Assembly: GCA_001184205.1 (NCBI GenBank)
Contig: LBMP01000001.1
Coordinates: forward strand, 415,365 to 479,364
Direction of reading: 5' to 3'
Length of the DNA stretch: 64,000 nucleotides
From: Desulfocarbo indianensis
Lineage (GTDB): Bacteria; Desulfobacterota; Desulfarculia; Desulfarculales; Desulfarculaceae
Shown here: positions 45,622 to 53,803 of the stretch, piece by piece
Layout of the letters: every line of letters begins with the position of its first letter
How positions within the stretch are numbered: the stretch's first letter is position 1
Translations under genes and position numbers: made by a program
Notes under the pieces: model-generated
The model's database searches: none
The model's input: only the letters and a program-made list of their open reading frames with translations
Told to the model about the DNA's origin: nothing

Positions 45622-45652
45622 AGTTTATGTGTTGACAGGTGTCTTGTCAACA
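45622..45652 (-). promoter_or_regulatory. nadB promoter overlapped by an inverted repeat, probable NiaR operator
   Basis: On the minus strand TTGACA (45650-45645), 17-base spacer, TAAACT (45627-45622). Perfect 8-bp arms TGTTGACA at 45630-45637 and TGTCAACA at 45645-45652 flank a 7-base spacer, and the shorter dyad GACAGGTGTC (45634-45643) lies inside. The dyad covers the -35 and spacer, so repressor binding would block the promoter. The nadBCA-niaR operon makes NiaR the natural ligand. Confidence 0.75.
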
Positions 45653-45779
45653 GCAAGGACAGCCCGCCCGCCCCGCCCCTGGGCGCATGCCGCCAAGCCG
45701 GCGGAGCAAGTCTTCATCAGCCATGGGGAAAACCGTGACTCGGGGACGGAACCGCGATTAAGATCAGCCTCTTGGAGGC

Positions 45780-46574
45780 TTAGCCCCCGGCGGCGGGCAA
45801 GCCGGCCAGGCACTGGGGAAAGGCGCGCACCAGCTCGGGGTCCAGGCCGCCGCCGGCCAGACCCTGCAGAACCTCCAGCGCCTCGGCGCGGCTGCGGCCC
45901 TCCTGGTAGGGCCGGTCGGTGGTCAGGGCGTCGTATACGTCGGCCACGCTGATCAGGCGCGCCCCCAGGGGGATGTCCTCGCCGCCCAGGCCCTGGGGAT
46001 AGCCTTGGCCGTCGGGCCGCTCGTGGTGGCAGAGCACGAACTCGCGCACCGGCCCCAGGAAATCCAGGCTCTCCACGATTTCCGCGCCCAGTTGGGGATG
46101 GGTGCGGATCTCGCGCAGCAGCTCCGGCGAGGGCACGGTGTCTTCGTTGGCGAACACCTGGTCGGAAAAACCTATCTTGCCGATGTCGTGCAGGATGCCG
46201 GCGACGCGCACCTCTTCCACCTCTTGCGGCTCCAGGCCCACCCGGCGGGCCAGGGCGGCCGCCAGGCGTCCCACCCGCTGGCCGTGGCCCTGGGTGTAGG
46301 CGTCCCGCGCCCCCAGAGCGGCGGCCATGGCCTCCACCGTGGCCAGGGCCCGCTGCTTCAGGTCGGCATTGGCCGCCCGGAGCTCAGCGGCCAGGTTCTC
46401 CAGGCTGAATTCGCGGGCCTCCACCTTGACCATCATCAGGCCCATGGCCTCGGCGATGGCCCTGATCTCCTCGGGCTGCTCAGGCCCGGTGAGGGCCATT
46501 ATGTCGTCCGAATAATTGCCTTGGGCGATTTCCTCGATGATGGCGATAAGCCTGCTTAGGGCCGGCTGGGGCAT
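45780..46574 (-). CDS. HD-GYP domain phosphodiesterase, probable cyclic-di-GMP hydrolase
   Basis: A 264-residue protein. ATG 46574 lies seven bases after AAAGGTG; the longer frame to 46769 runs back into the repeat. Residues 1-75 form a helical, HAMP-like N-terminal segment (QGNYSDDIMALTGPEQPEEI). The HD-GYP domain has HGQRVGRLAA, LHDIGKIGFSD, THPQLGAEI, CHHERPDGQGYP and DIPLGARLISVADVYDALTT; all metal ligands and the GYP are present. No membrane segment or receiver domain. Monocistronic. Confidence 0.93.
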   Translation of the reverse strand: MPQPALSRLIAIIEEIAQGNYSDDIMALTGPEQPEEIRAIAEAMGLMMVKVEAREFSLENLAAELRAANADLKQRALATVEAMAAALGARDAYTQGHGQRVGRLAAALARRVGLEPQEVEEVRVAGILHDIGKIGFSDQVFANEDTVPSPELLREIRTHPQLGAEIVESLDFLGPVREFVLCHHERPDGQGYPQGLGGEDIPLGARLISVADVYDALTTDRPYQEGRSRAEALEVLQGLAGGGLDPELVRAFPQCLAGLPAAGG

Positions 46575-46651
46575 GGTAAGGCACCTTTCACCGCGCCGCC
46601 CGGCAGGGGGCCGGCAGGGGGCCGGCAGGATGCCGCCAAACACCCCGCCCG

Positions 46652-46770
46652 GCGGGCCGGGGAGGGCCCGCCAATATGCGCGGTTTTGAGAAACGAGCAA
46701 ATCGCCCAACTCGGCAACCCCGCGTCTTTGCCAAATTGGGATTGAAAAAGGCAGGCAGGCCTTTTTCAAT
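46652..46770. repeat. Hairpin array, copy 2 of the intergenic repeat
   Basis: GCGGGCC/GGCCCGC hairpin at 46652-46671, followed by TATGCGCGGTTTTGAGAAAC and a degenerate middle, then ATTGAAAAAGG/CCTTTTTCAAT at 46741-46770. It parallels 28662-28781 in order and spacing, with the middle hairpins decayed. Confidence 0.75.
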
Positions 46771-46776
46771 GACTTG

Positions 46777-47742
46777 CTATTGAGCCAGGGCGGCGCGGTT
46801 TTTGGCCATGGCCCCGGCCAGGAGCACGGCTGCTTTCATGGAATCCGGCTTGGCCTTGCCCTTGCCCGCGATGTCGTAAGCCGTGCCGTGGTCGGGGCTG
46901 GTGCGGATGATGGGCAGGCCCAGGGTCACGTTGACCCCGTCCTCGAAGTGGCGCAGCTTGAAGGGTATCAACCCCTGGTCGTGATACATGCACAAAACCA
47001 CGTCGAACTCGCCCTTGAGGGCCCGCCAGAAAACCGTGTCCGGCGGATGGGGCCCGCTGACCGATACGCCCTTGGCCCGCAGCTCGGCGATGGCCGGGAC
47101 GATGAGGCGCTCCTCCTCGTCGCCGAACATGCCGCCCTCGCCGGCGTGGGGATTGAGCGCGGCCACCGCCATCTTGGGCTGGGCCAGGCCGAAGAAGCGG
47201 CGCAGGCCTTGGTCGCTGATAAGCCCCACCTCCACTATGCCCTGGGTGGTCAGGAGCTTGGGAACCTCGCTTATGGCCTTGTGCACCGTGGCCAGCACCA
47301 CCTTCAGGCGGGAGCCGGCCATCATCATCACCGGCCGGGGGGTATTGGTGAGCCTGCCCAGCATGGTGGTGTGTCCCGTGTCGGGATAGCCGCCCGCTTT
47401 TAGGGCCGCCTTGCTTATGGGGCCGGTGACCATGGCCTCTACCTGCCCGGCCAGGCACATTTGCAGGGCCTTTTCGATGAAGGCCCCGGCCTGGCGGCCG
47501 CTGGTTTCGCTGGGCCGGCCCGGCTTGATCTCCGCGCCCTGGCCGGCTTCCACCATGCTCACCTGAGGAATCCGCAGGCCGCAGGCCAGGGCCCCGGCCG
47601 ACAGCAGCATGGAGCGGCCCACCACCACCGGCTCCACCGCCGCCAACACCTCCGCGTCATGACAGACTCTGGCCACCAGTTCCGGCCCCACCCCCGCCGG
47701 ATCGCCCAGGGTTATGGCCACCTTGGGTTTGATTTCCTGCAT
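46777..47742 (-). CDS. pdxA: 4-hydroxythreonine-4-phosphate dehydrogenase
   Basis: A 321-residue enzyme of the DXP-dependent vitamin B6 pathway. ATG 47742 lies six bases after AAAGGAG. Motifs: ITLGDPAGVGPELVAR at the start, TGPISKAALKAGGYPDTGHT, LATVHKAISEVP, ALNPHAGEGGMFGDEE with the metal His, GPHPPDTVFW, MYHDQGLIPFKLRHF, and GTAYDIAGKGKAKPDS. Full length and all ligands present. Products feed PLP enzymes such as HemL (general link). Confidence 0.97.
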   Translation of the reverse strand: MQEIKPKVAITLGDPAGVGPELVARVCHDAEVLAAVEPVVVGRSMLLSAGALACGLRIPQVSMVEAGQGAEIKPGRPSETSGRQAGAFIEKALQMCLAGQVEAMVTGPISKAALKAGGYPDTGHTTMLGRLTNTPRPVMMMAGSRLKVVLATVHKAISEVPKLLTTQGIVEVGLISDQGLRRFFGLAQPKMAVAALNPHAGEGGMFGDEEERLIVPAIAELRAKGVSVSGPHPPDTVFWRALKGEFDVVLCMYHDQGLIPFKLRHFEDGVNVTLGLPIIRTSPDHGTAYDIAGKGKAKPDSMKAAVLLAGAMAKNRAALAQ

Positions 47743-48077
47743 CCGGGCTCCTTTGCGGCTAAGTTGGCCCCCCAACCATCATGGCTGTTCATCGCGGCGC
47801 AGCGAAAACGCCGGCGGATATGCGGGGCAGGCCGGAGAGGGATATCCCCGGCCGCAAGCGCGCCAAATCCGGGAGGGAACGCAAATATCCTGAACATTCT
47901 TACTACTCCCGCCAAGCCCAGTCAATGAAAGCCGTCCCGGAATACCGACTCCGTTTTGCTTCGCGGCGGTGGTTCCGACCGGCGCTTTTACGCGCTGGCT
48001 CCTTTGGCTCTCCCCAAGGGGGCCGCTATGCTCCCGGCAGATTTGGCCGCAGGCCCCATGGCCGGAGAGGACTAACG
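47743..48077. other. Intergenic region between pdxA and the phage-tail-like module, no gene seen
   Basis: The frame is open leftwards to 47781 but contains no ribosome site before GAGAGGA at 48065-48071. No promoter pair is convincing. It marks the left edge of the phage-like module; no attachment site is apparent. Confidence 0.45.
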
Positions 48078-49154
48078 ATGAGCAACTGCCGCTTCATGTA
48101 CGCCAACCTGCTGGAAAGCCCCGAGGCCATCGGCCTTTCCTCCACCCGCGCCGGCCTGGTGGGCATGCCCGCGCCCCAGGCCAGGGGAACCGCGGTGGCC
48201 TACGCGGCCGGAGACTACACCGGCTCCCTGGACCAGCTTTTCCTGCTTTCCATCGATTCCCTGGCCGCCGGCCCTGAAGTGGGCCAGGCCAGCTTCAGCT
48301 GGCGCCGCGCCAGCAGCGATTCCTGGGAAGCCACCGGCGTGCCCACCTCGGACAGCTTCGTGGATTTGACCGAGGGCGTGCGGGTGAAATGGTCCTCCGG
48401 GCCCGGCCAGGATTTCTTTTTGGGCGACGCCTGGTCCATTTTAGCGGTGCGCTCCTTTGGCGCGGCCTCGCTTTTGGACGGCGACCGCGACACCCAATGG
48501 GAATCCCTGGGCTGCGCCGAGGAAAGCATCACCTGGGACCTGGGCCAGGCCCTTCCCGGGAGCGCCCTGCTGCTGGCCGATCACAACCTGAGCCCCGCCG
48601 CCAGCGCCACTCTTCTGGCCGACGAGACGGGCGATTGGCTGGCGCCGGCCTTCAGCCAGGATCTGGCCGTGACCAGCCCCCACCTGGTCTACTTTCCGGC
48701 GACGCCCCTTTCCTACCGGCACTGGCGCTTGATCCTGCGAGACCCGGCCAATCCCGGCGGCCGCCTGAGCGCCAGCCTTCTCTATTGGGGGCCCTTTTTC
48801 GAGCCCTCGCGCAACTTCGGCATGCGCCACGCCTGGAGCCGCAACGCCCAGCGCACCGCCAACCAGACCTCGGCGGGCAAGCTCACCGGCGACGCCAGAG
48901 GCATTGCGCGCTCCCTTTCGCTGTCTTTCCAGGGCGTCACCGCCGCCGACGCCGCCGGCTTCGCCGAGATGTTCAGCGCGGTCCATCAAACCGATCCCGG
49001 CCGCCTGGTGCCCTTGTTTTTCACTCCCGATCCAACGCAGCCGGGCGAAACCCTCTATTGCCTGCCCCCCCAAAGCCTCAGCACCAATCAACTGCACCAG
49101 GGCCGTTACGGCCTGGAGCTGAGCCTGGAGGAGGTAATCCGCTCCCATGTATAG
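48078..49154 (+). CDS. Phage-like structural protein with discoidin-like segment
   Basis: A 358-residue protein, ATG 48078 after GAGAGGA. Residues about 85-240 carry an F5/8-like pattern (VRSFGAASLLDGDRDTQWES, ITWDLGQALPGSALLLADHN, RHWRLILRDPANPGG), and the remainder is strand-rich. The stop overlaps the next gene by eight bases. With its neighbours it looks like a tail-tip or adhesin part; the phage family is not recognised. Confidence 0.6.
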   Translation: MSNCRFMYANLLESPEAIGLSSTRAGLVGMPAPQARGTAVAYAAGDYTGSLDQLFLLSIDSLAAGPEVGQASFSWRRASSDSWEATGVPTSDSFVDLTEGVRVKWSSGPGQDFFLGDAWSILAVRSFGAASLLDGDRDTQWESLGCAEESITWDLGQALPGSALLLADHNLSPAASATLLADETGDWLAPAFSQDLAVTSPHLVYFPATPLSYRHWRLILRDPANPGGRLSASLLYWGPFFEPSRNFGMRHAWSRNAQRTANQTSAGKLTGDARGIARSLSLSFQGVTAADAAGFAEMFSAVHQTDPGRLVPLFFTPDPTQPGETLYCLPPQSLSTNQLHQGRYGLELSLEEVIRSHV

Positions 49155-49674
49155 CCTTTCGCAAGCCTTTCACCGCGCCCGCCGGCGGCGCGACCAGAGG
49201 CCGGTGGCGCTATTCAGCCTGGTCAACGCCTTCGGGGCCAGGGTCTACGGCGAGCGCCACCCCAGCGACCACGCGGCCGGCCTGCAAAGCCCCGCCCTGG
49301 CCGACGGCTCCTGGCTGGCCGACGGCGGCCGGGTGGCCGGCGGCGACGCCTTGAATCTCCTGGACCGGGCGGCCAGGGTGCTTTCCTTCGGCCGGGTGCG
49401 GGAGACCCTCACCCCCGGCCAGGGAGAGCTCCTGGCCAGCCTGCAACAGGAGGAAGCCGGCAGCGCCACCATCACCCTTTCCAACGCCGGCGCCCGGGGG
49501 GCCAAGCCCTTCTCCCGCCTGGAGGCCACCGAGAATCTCCTGGGCGCCACGGGCGGCATCCTGGTGGGCTATCCGGAGCTGCCGCCCCGCGATTATCTCC
49601 TACGCTTCAGCGGCCAGGTGGTTTCCTACCGCCTGGAGGAAGACCGCCTCACCCTGAACTTGAGGTCCACCTGA
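49147..49674 (+). CDS. Phage-like tail protein, unknown
   Basis: A 175-residue protein overlapping both neighbours (eight bases upstream, TGATG downstream). Strand-rich Ala/Gly/Leu composition (LVNAFGARVYGERHP, AARVLSFGRVRETLTPGQGE, LLGATGGILVGYPELPPRDY). It resembles small structural proteins between tail and hub genes. No motif that sets the function. Confidence 0.5.
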   Translation: MYSLSQAFHRARRRRDQRPVALFSLVNAFGARVYGERHPSDHAAGLQSPALADGSWLADGGRVAGGDALNLLDRAARVLSFGRVRETLTPGQGELLASLQQEEAGSATITLSNAGARGAKPFSRLEATENLLGATGGILVGYPELPPRDYLLRFSGQVVSYRLEEDRLTLNLRST

Positions 49675-50879
49675 TGAGCAGCCTCAGCGAAAAACTGCCG
49701 CTGAAGCAGGCGAGCGCTTACGCCTCCCCCCGGCGGGAGTCCGAATACCTGCCCCTGGTCTACGGCGCCATGGACGCCGGCGGCGAGGGCGGCCTTTGGC
49801 AAACGGTTTGCCTGGATACCGCAAGCCACGTCTACGCCTTGGCCGGCCACGCCCTCCTGCCCCTGGCCGCCGGCAACCAGGTGAAGCTCTTCGACAAGGA
49901 CAACGCGGAGATAAGCTCCGCGGACTACAGCCTGGACTTGGCCCACGATTTTCAGGGCAAGGGCGTCATCAGCACCGCCACCTTCGTGGAAGACCCCAAG
50001 GACAAGGAGCCCATCGGCGCCCGCGCCAAGGGCAAGGCCGGCCAGGACGGAGCGCTCCTGGAAAACCCCCTGGATATCCTGCGCGACGTGCTGTTGGGCG
50101 TCTTTGGCCTGGACCTGGGGGACATCAGCGTATCGGCCTGGGCCCGGGCCTGGGCCCGTTCGGCCGGCCTGGGCTTCCGCGCGGCCGGGGTGCTGGACAA
50201 GCCCCAGGAGGCCGCCAAGCTCCTGACCCAGGTTCTGGGCCAGTTCCTGGGCTCCTGGTGGCGCGGCGCCGACGGCAAGGTGCGGGTCTACCTGGATTTG
50301 GGACCCGGCGCCGCCGACGAGGCCGAGCTGTCCATGGTTTTCAACCAGGCCAATCTGTCGGAGGTCTCGCTCAGCGCCAAGCTGGACGAACTGGTCAACC
50401 AGGCCGGCGCCAGCTACGCCCTGAATTACGTGAGCGGCGAATACGAGGAGGCCCTGGAGGAAACGGCCAGCGCCGATGCCAAAAGCCAGGGCTTGTACGG
50501 CGTGCGCGCCCAGGACCTGGAGCTTTCCTGGGTGCGCGACGCCTCCACCGCCGACACCGTGTGCCAGCGCCTGGTGGGCATGCTGGCCAGGCCGCGCCGC
50601 CTGATAAACGCCGTGGACAACGGCCTGGTGAGCCTGCCCCTGGAAAAGGGCGACGCCGCGCTTTTAAGCCTGGATTGGGTCTGCGACCAGGAGGGCCGGC
50701 CCCTGGTCAATCAGATCGTGCGGGTTCTTTCGGTGGAGCCGGATTTGGACCGCGGCGTCATCCGCTACGGTTTTCTGGACACCGGTTTTTACAAGACCAG
50801 CGCCCGCCTGGCCGACGGCGCCTGGCCGGCCGACGGAGGGACGCGCGCCGGCGGCGAACGGGACCGCCGGGCCTTTTAG
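49674..50879 (+). CDS. Phage-like baseplate/hub protein
   Basis: A 401-residue protein. Coupled start (TGATG) to the previous gene. The C-terminal half (KLDELVNQAGASYALNYVSG, LSWVRDASTADTVCQRLVGM, LPLEKGDAALLSLDWV, VRVLSVEPDLDRGVIRYGFL) has the pattern of tail hub or gp27-like proteins that recur in contractile and siphoviral tails, where the domain thread ends in a beta barrel. Function inferred from context and pattern, not from a firm match. Confidence 0.55.
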   Translation: MSSLSEKLPLKQASAYASPRRESEYLPLVYGAMDAGGEGGLWQTVCLDTASHVYALAGHALLPLAAGNQVKLFDKDNAEISSADYSLDLAHDFQGKGVISTATFVEDPKDKEPIGARAKGKAGQDGALLENPLDILRDVLLGVFGLDLGDISVSAWARAWARSAGLGFRAAGVLDKPQEAAKLLTQVLGQFLGSWWRGADGKVRVYLDLGPGAADEAELSMVFNQANLSEVSLSAKLDELVNQAGASYALNYVSGEYEEALEETASADAKSQGLYGVRAQDLELSWVRDASTADTVCQRLVGMLARPRRLINAVDNGLVSLPLEKGDAALLSLDWVCDQEGRPLVNQIVRVLSVEPDLDRGVIRYGFLDTGFYKTSARLADGAWPADGGTRAGGERDRRAF

Positions 50880-50900
50880 CCCGGCCCACGGGGAGCGACC

Positions 50901-50987
50901 ATGAGCGATCTACGCATTCAGTACAACGAGGAGATGGTGGGGCGGGGCCATCCCACCAAGGCAGACACCCTCAACCGCCTGTTCCTG
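50901..50987 (+). repeat. Direct repeat copy 1 (87 bp) at the start of the 86-residue gene
   Basis: The first 29 codons of this gene and of the gene at 51176 are identical except one base (CGG versus CAG), at 275 bases distance. Confidence 0.9.
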
Positions 50988-51161
50988 GCGGGCGGCATGC
51001 GTTCGCCGGAGGGTAAGAACCACTGGGCCGTCTTCAAGAAGCAAACCGGCGACCCGCCCACCGCCGCGGATGAGCTGGCCCTTTACGCCAAGGAAGAAGG
51101 CGGCGAACTGGCCCTTTACGCGCGGCCGGCCCTGGGCGGCCCAGCCTGGCGTCTCATCTGA
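50901..51161 (+). CDS. Short phage-like protein sharing its N-terminus with the next gene
   Basis: An 86-residue protein. Residues 1-29 (MSDLRIQYNEEMVGRGHPTK ... LNRLFL) match the 270-residue protein at 51176 with a single change; the remaining region shares only FKKQT and LALYAKEE. It ends at GGPAWRLI. Its start follows GGGGAGCGACC. The layout is like a truncated or alternate tail-fibre version. Confidence 0.65.
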   Translation: MSDLRIQYNEEMVGRGHPTKADTLNRLFLAGGMRSPEGKNHWAVFKKQTGDPPTAADELALYAKEEGGELALYARPALGGPAWRLI

Positions 51162-51175
51162 AAGGAGTCCGGGCC

Positions 51176-51262
51176 ATGAGCGATCTACGCATTCAGTACA
51201 ACGAGGAGATGGTGGGGCAGGGCCATCCCACCAAGGCAGACACCCTCAACCGCCTGTTCCTG
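51176..51262 (+). repeat. Direct repeat copy 2 (87 bp) at the start of the 270-residue gene
   Basis: See copy 1 at 50901-50987; 86 of 87 bases identical. Confidence 0.9.
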
Positions 51263-51988
51263 GGCGGCCCGGCCCCGGTCTTGCGCGACAGCGACGGCAA
51301 GGTGCTGCACAGCGTTTTCAAGAAGCAGACCTCCCCGCCCGACACCGGCGTGGACGAGGGCGCTTTGTACGCCAAAGAGGACGCCGCGGGCGAGTTAAAG
51401 CTTTATTGGAGGCGGCCAAGCAACGGCGAGGAGATGGAAGTGGGCGGGGGGCTGGTGGTGGTGGATCAGGGCTCCACCCCTTGGACGCCGGCCGGCGCCG
51501 GCTACCAAACTGCCACGCTCCCTTTCACCCAGCCCCTGGCAAACCCTGAAAAATGCGCGATCTCCTTTGCCGGCGCAGGATCGTTCCGGCAGACGGGCGG
51601 GTCCGCGGTGGTCTCGGCGCAGGTAACCATCAATATCGAGGATGAAACCCATTTCCGGGTTCGGGCGTACGTCGGGGCCGCGGCGGCGACGACGATCTGC
51701 TATCAAGTGTGGCAAGCGATAACCGGCCAAGTCAGGCGCGGCGTTTATTCTTTGACTCCGGCTTCGGCTGGCCCACTGGACATAGACGTAACCATTGATG
51801 CAATTAGCGACTATACCAAGGCCCTGATTCTGAGCGGCAACGTTCGCGGTGACATGATCCGGGGCACCGGGTCCCGAACCATGAATCTCGACGAAATAAA
51901 GACCACGAGCAACACAAACCTGAAACTGCTCGGCTACGCCAGCGACATAGACACCTACTACATCCCCTGGCAGATATACGTCCCCTAA
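51176..51988 (+). CDS. Putative tail-fibre or receptor-binding protein
   Basis: A 270-residue protein. Residues 1-29 are almost identical to the preceding short protein, followed by the same FKKQT...YAKE block. Residues 95-270 form a strand-rich, lower-GC domain (STPWTPAGAGYQTATLPFTQ, VSAQVTINIEDETHFRVRAY, LDIDVTIDAISDYTKALI). A conserved anchor joined to a divergent C-terminus is the usual build of phage receptor-binding proteins. Function is inferred. Confidence 0.6.
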   Translation: MSDLRIQYNEEMVGQGHPTKADTLNRLFLGGPAPVLRDSDGKVLHSVFKKQTSPPDTGVDEGALYAKEDAAGELKLYWRRPSNGEEMEVGGGLVVVDQGSTPWTPAGAGYQTATLPFTQPLANPEKCAISFAGAGSFRQTGGSAVVSAQVTINIEDETHFRVRAYVGAAAATTICYQVWQAITGQVRRGVYSLTPASAGPLDIDVTIDAISDYTKALILSGNVRGDMIRGTGSRTMNLDEIKTTSNTNLKLLGYASDIDTYYIPWQIYVP

Positions 51989-52002
51989 AGGAGGACCAGC
52001 TC

Positions 52003-52581
52003 ATGCCCTATCTTTATCTTTTCGATGCGCAAACCGGGGCCGGCGTCTATGGCCCGGACCAGAGGCCGGAAATCACGGACTTCCTGCTGGAGGCGGTGAG
52101 GGCCCAGTTCCCCGGCGCGCTGCCGTGGCAATCAACAGACGAGGCCCGTCCCGCCGCTCAACTGCTGGCCAGCATCGAAGAGGGCCACGTGGTCGACGTG
52201 CAGGCCGACCCCGCATACGCCCCGCCCGATCCGCCGCTTGATCCCGTAGAGGAGTTAACGGCGGTGGTCAGCAAGAACGTTTTGGCCAGCCCCCATGATA
52301 AGCGCTTCCTGGCCCAAAAAGAAGCCGCCAAGTCGGTGATGTGGTGGATCCGCGAGAACCCCGACTGCGCCGCCGCCCAGGTATTGGCCCAGGTCGAGGC
52401 GGCCATAGAGGCCGAGACGCCGGGCGAGCCGGTGGTGGTGTGCGCTCAAGGGCTGATGGATACCTATGCCTACGAGGCCCACCAGCGCGGGCTGATATCG
52501 GCCGACACCTGGGAGGAGCTGAAGGCGCTGATCCTGGCCTCCACCCCGGCCCAACTCATGCACATGCTGGCCACGGTTTAA
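52003..52581 (+). CDS. Phage-module protein of unknown function
   Basis: A 192-residue protein, ATG 52003 after AAGGAGGACCAGCTC. N-terminal part is strand-rich (YLYLFDAQTGAGVYGPDQRP), then a Pro-rich hinge (YAPPDPPLDPVEE) and helical C-terminus (MWWIRENPDCAAAQVLAQVE, TWEELKALILASTPAQLMHM). The size and position behind the fibre gene suggest a fibre-assembly or chaperone role, but I cannot confirm it. Confidence 0.5.
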   Translation: MPYLYLFDAQTGAGVYGPDQRPEITDFLLEAVRAQFPGALPWQSTDEARPAAQLLASIEEGHVVDVQADPAYAPPDPPLDPVEELTAVVSKNVLASPHDKRFLAQKEAAKSVMWWIRENPDCAAAQVLAQVEAAIEAETPGEPVVVCAQGLMDTYAYEAHQRGLISADTWEELKALILASTPAQLMHMLATV

Positions 52582-52707
52582 GACGCGCGGCCAGGTCATG
52601 AAGTCCGCGCCCTTTGCTTTGGCGCTTCTTCCCCCTCCCTTCTTCACTTCCTCCACCCAGCCGCCGCCCCCGCCTTTACCGGGGGCCGGCGGCTCCCGCC
52701 GTACCCA

Positions 52708-52735
52708 AAGAAAAGGCCCGCCCTTGGGGCGGGCC
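52708..52735 (-). terminator. Terminator of the 124-residue membrane protein gene
   Basis: Minus-strand stem GGCCCGCCC/GGGCGGGCC (52735-52727 with 52723-52715), short loop, then TTTTCTTTG. Confidence 0.75.
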
Positions 52736-52761
52736 AAAGCGGCTGCCGTTCTTCTGGCGTG

Positions 52762-53136
52762 TCAGACTATCTCGCCGGGCGGGTTCCAGCCTTTCTCGCC
52801 GTAGTTCTTCTTCACCAGGAATCCGGTATAGGCCAGCACCGCCACCGCCAGCATGAAGATGGGAAAGCCCAGCCAGGTGTTGTCGGGATAGCCGGCCAGG
52901 AAAAGAAGCAGAGAGACGGCCAAGCCGCCGGCCATGGCCGTGAGCCAACTCTTGGCGTGCACCTCGGGGTTATTCACCGGCTCGGGCCCCAGGCCCAAGC
53001 TGGAAGCCAGGGCGAAAAGGCTGGAGAGAAACAAGGGAAGGCACATGAGCGCCTTATCGGTCATGCCCAATACGGACAATAGAGCCAGGCTCACGGCCAA
53101 GCCCACCAGGGAGGCAGCCCTCATAAGGCCCACCAT
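52762..53136 (-). CDS. Four-helix membrane protein of unknown function
   Basis: A 124-residue protein with four predicted membrane helices (ASLVGLAVSLALLSVLGM, LMCLPLFLSSLFALASSLGL, AMAGGLAVSLLLFLAGYP, GFPIFMLAVAVLAYTGFLV). ATG follows GAGGAG. No family recognised. Confidence 0.65.
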   Translation of the reverse strand: MVGLMRAASLVGLAVSLALLSVLGMTDKALMCLPLFLSSLFALASSLGLGPEPVNNPEVHAKSWLTAMAGGLAVSLLLFLAGYPDNTWLGFPIFMLAVAVLAYTGFLVKKNYGEKGWNPPGEIV

Positions 53137-53256
53137 GACGTTCTCCTCATTAAGGGGTTCGCTTCGAATATGCTTAAGCTTAGCAAGCCGCCGCCCAGGC
53201 GGTCAATCAGTGGGGCCCGGCAATGAGTGTCGGGGTTTTTCTTACGCGGGAAAGCC

Positions 53257-53664
53257 CTATCTGCCGGCCGCCTTGAGCCAAACCGCCGCCATCCAGCCCC
53301 AGACCGCGTTGAAAAACACCACCAGCAAAGGCGTGAGCAGGCCCAATTCCAGGCCCATCTGCCCCTTGCCCGCCTTTAAGGGAAAGACCACCCATAGCTG
53401 CACCAGGGTGGGCCCCAAGCTCCAGATCAGCCCCCGCCAGAAGATGGAGCCCTTGAACAGGGGCAGTAAAAACAACAACCCCCAGATACCGCCCCAAACC
53501 ATGCGCTGGTAGATCATGGCCGGGGTCAGGGCCGGGGCCAGGGCCACGCCCAAAAAGGCGGTGACTCCCCAGGAGCCGAAAAGCCACACCACCAAGCCGT
53601 TGGCCAGCCCGCCCAGGCTGCCGGCGGCAAAAGCATTGCCCAAACGATCCGCCGCGTTGGCCAT
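53257..53664 (-). CDS. Small membrane protein of unknown function
   Basis: A 135-residue protein from ATG 53664 (AAGGAGG six bases upstream). Four hydrophobic helices (LANGLVVWLFGSWGVTAFLG, GIWGLLFLLPLFKGSIFWRG, VVFFNAVWGWMAAVWL). Similar in appearance to membrane proteins of the Desulfobacterota; function unknown. It and the 52762 gene run in the same direction. Confidence 0.65.
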   Translation of the reverse strand: MANAADRLGNAFAAGSLGGLANGLVVWLFGSWGVTAFLGVALAPALTPAMIYQRMVWGGIWGLLFLLPLFKGSIFWRGLIWSLGPTLVQLWVVFPLKAGKGQMGLELGLLTPLLVVFFNAVWGWMAAVWLKAAGR

Positions 53665-53803
53665 GCCCAACCTCCTTTGGCGATTGCGTCTTGCAAAATT
53701 CTAGCACGGCCCGGCTTGGGCGGGGAGGGCGGGGCTGGACCGAGGAGCGAGACGCGGCTAAGCTTAACAAAATGAAACCCCGCACCCTTACCGGAGGCGA
53801 TCC

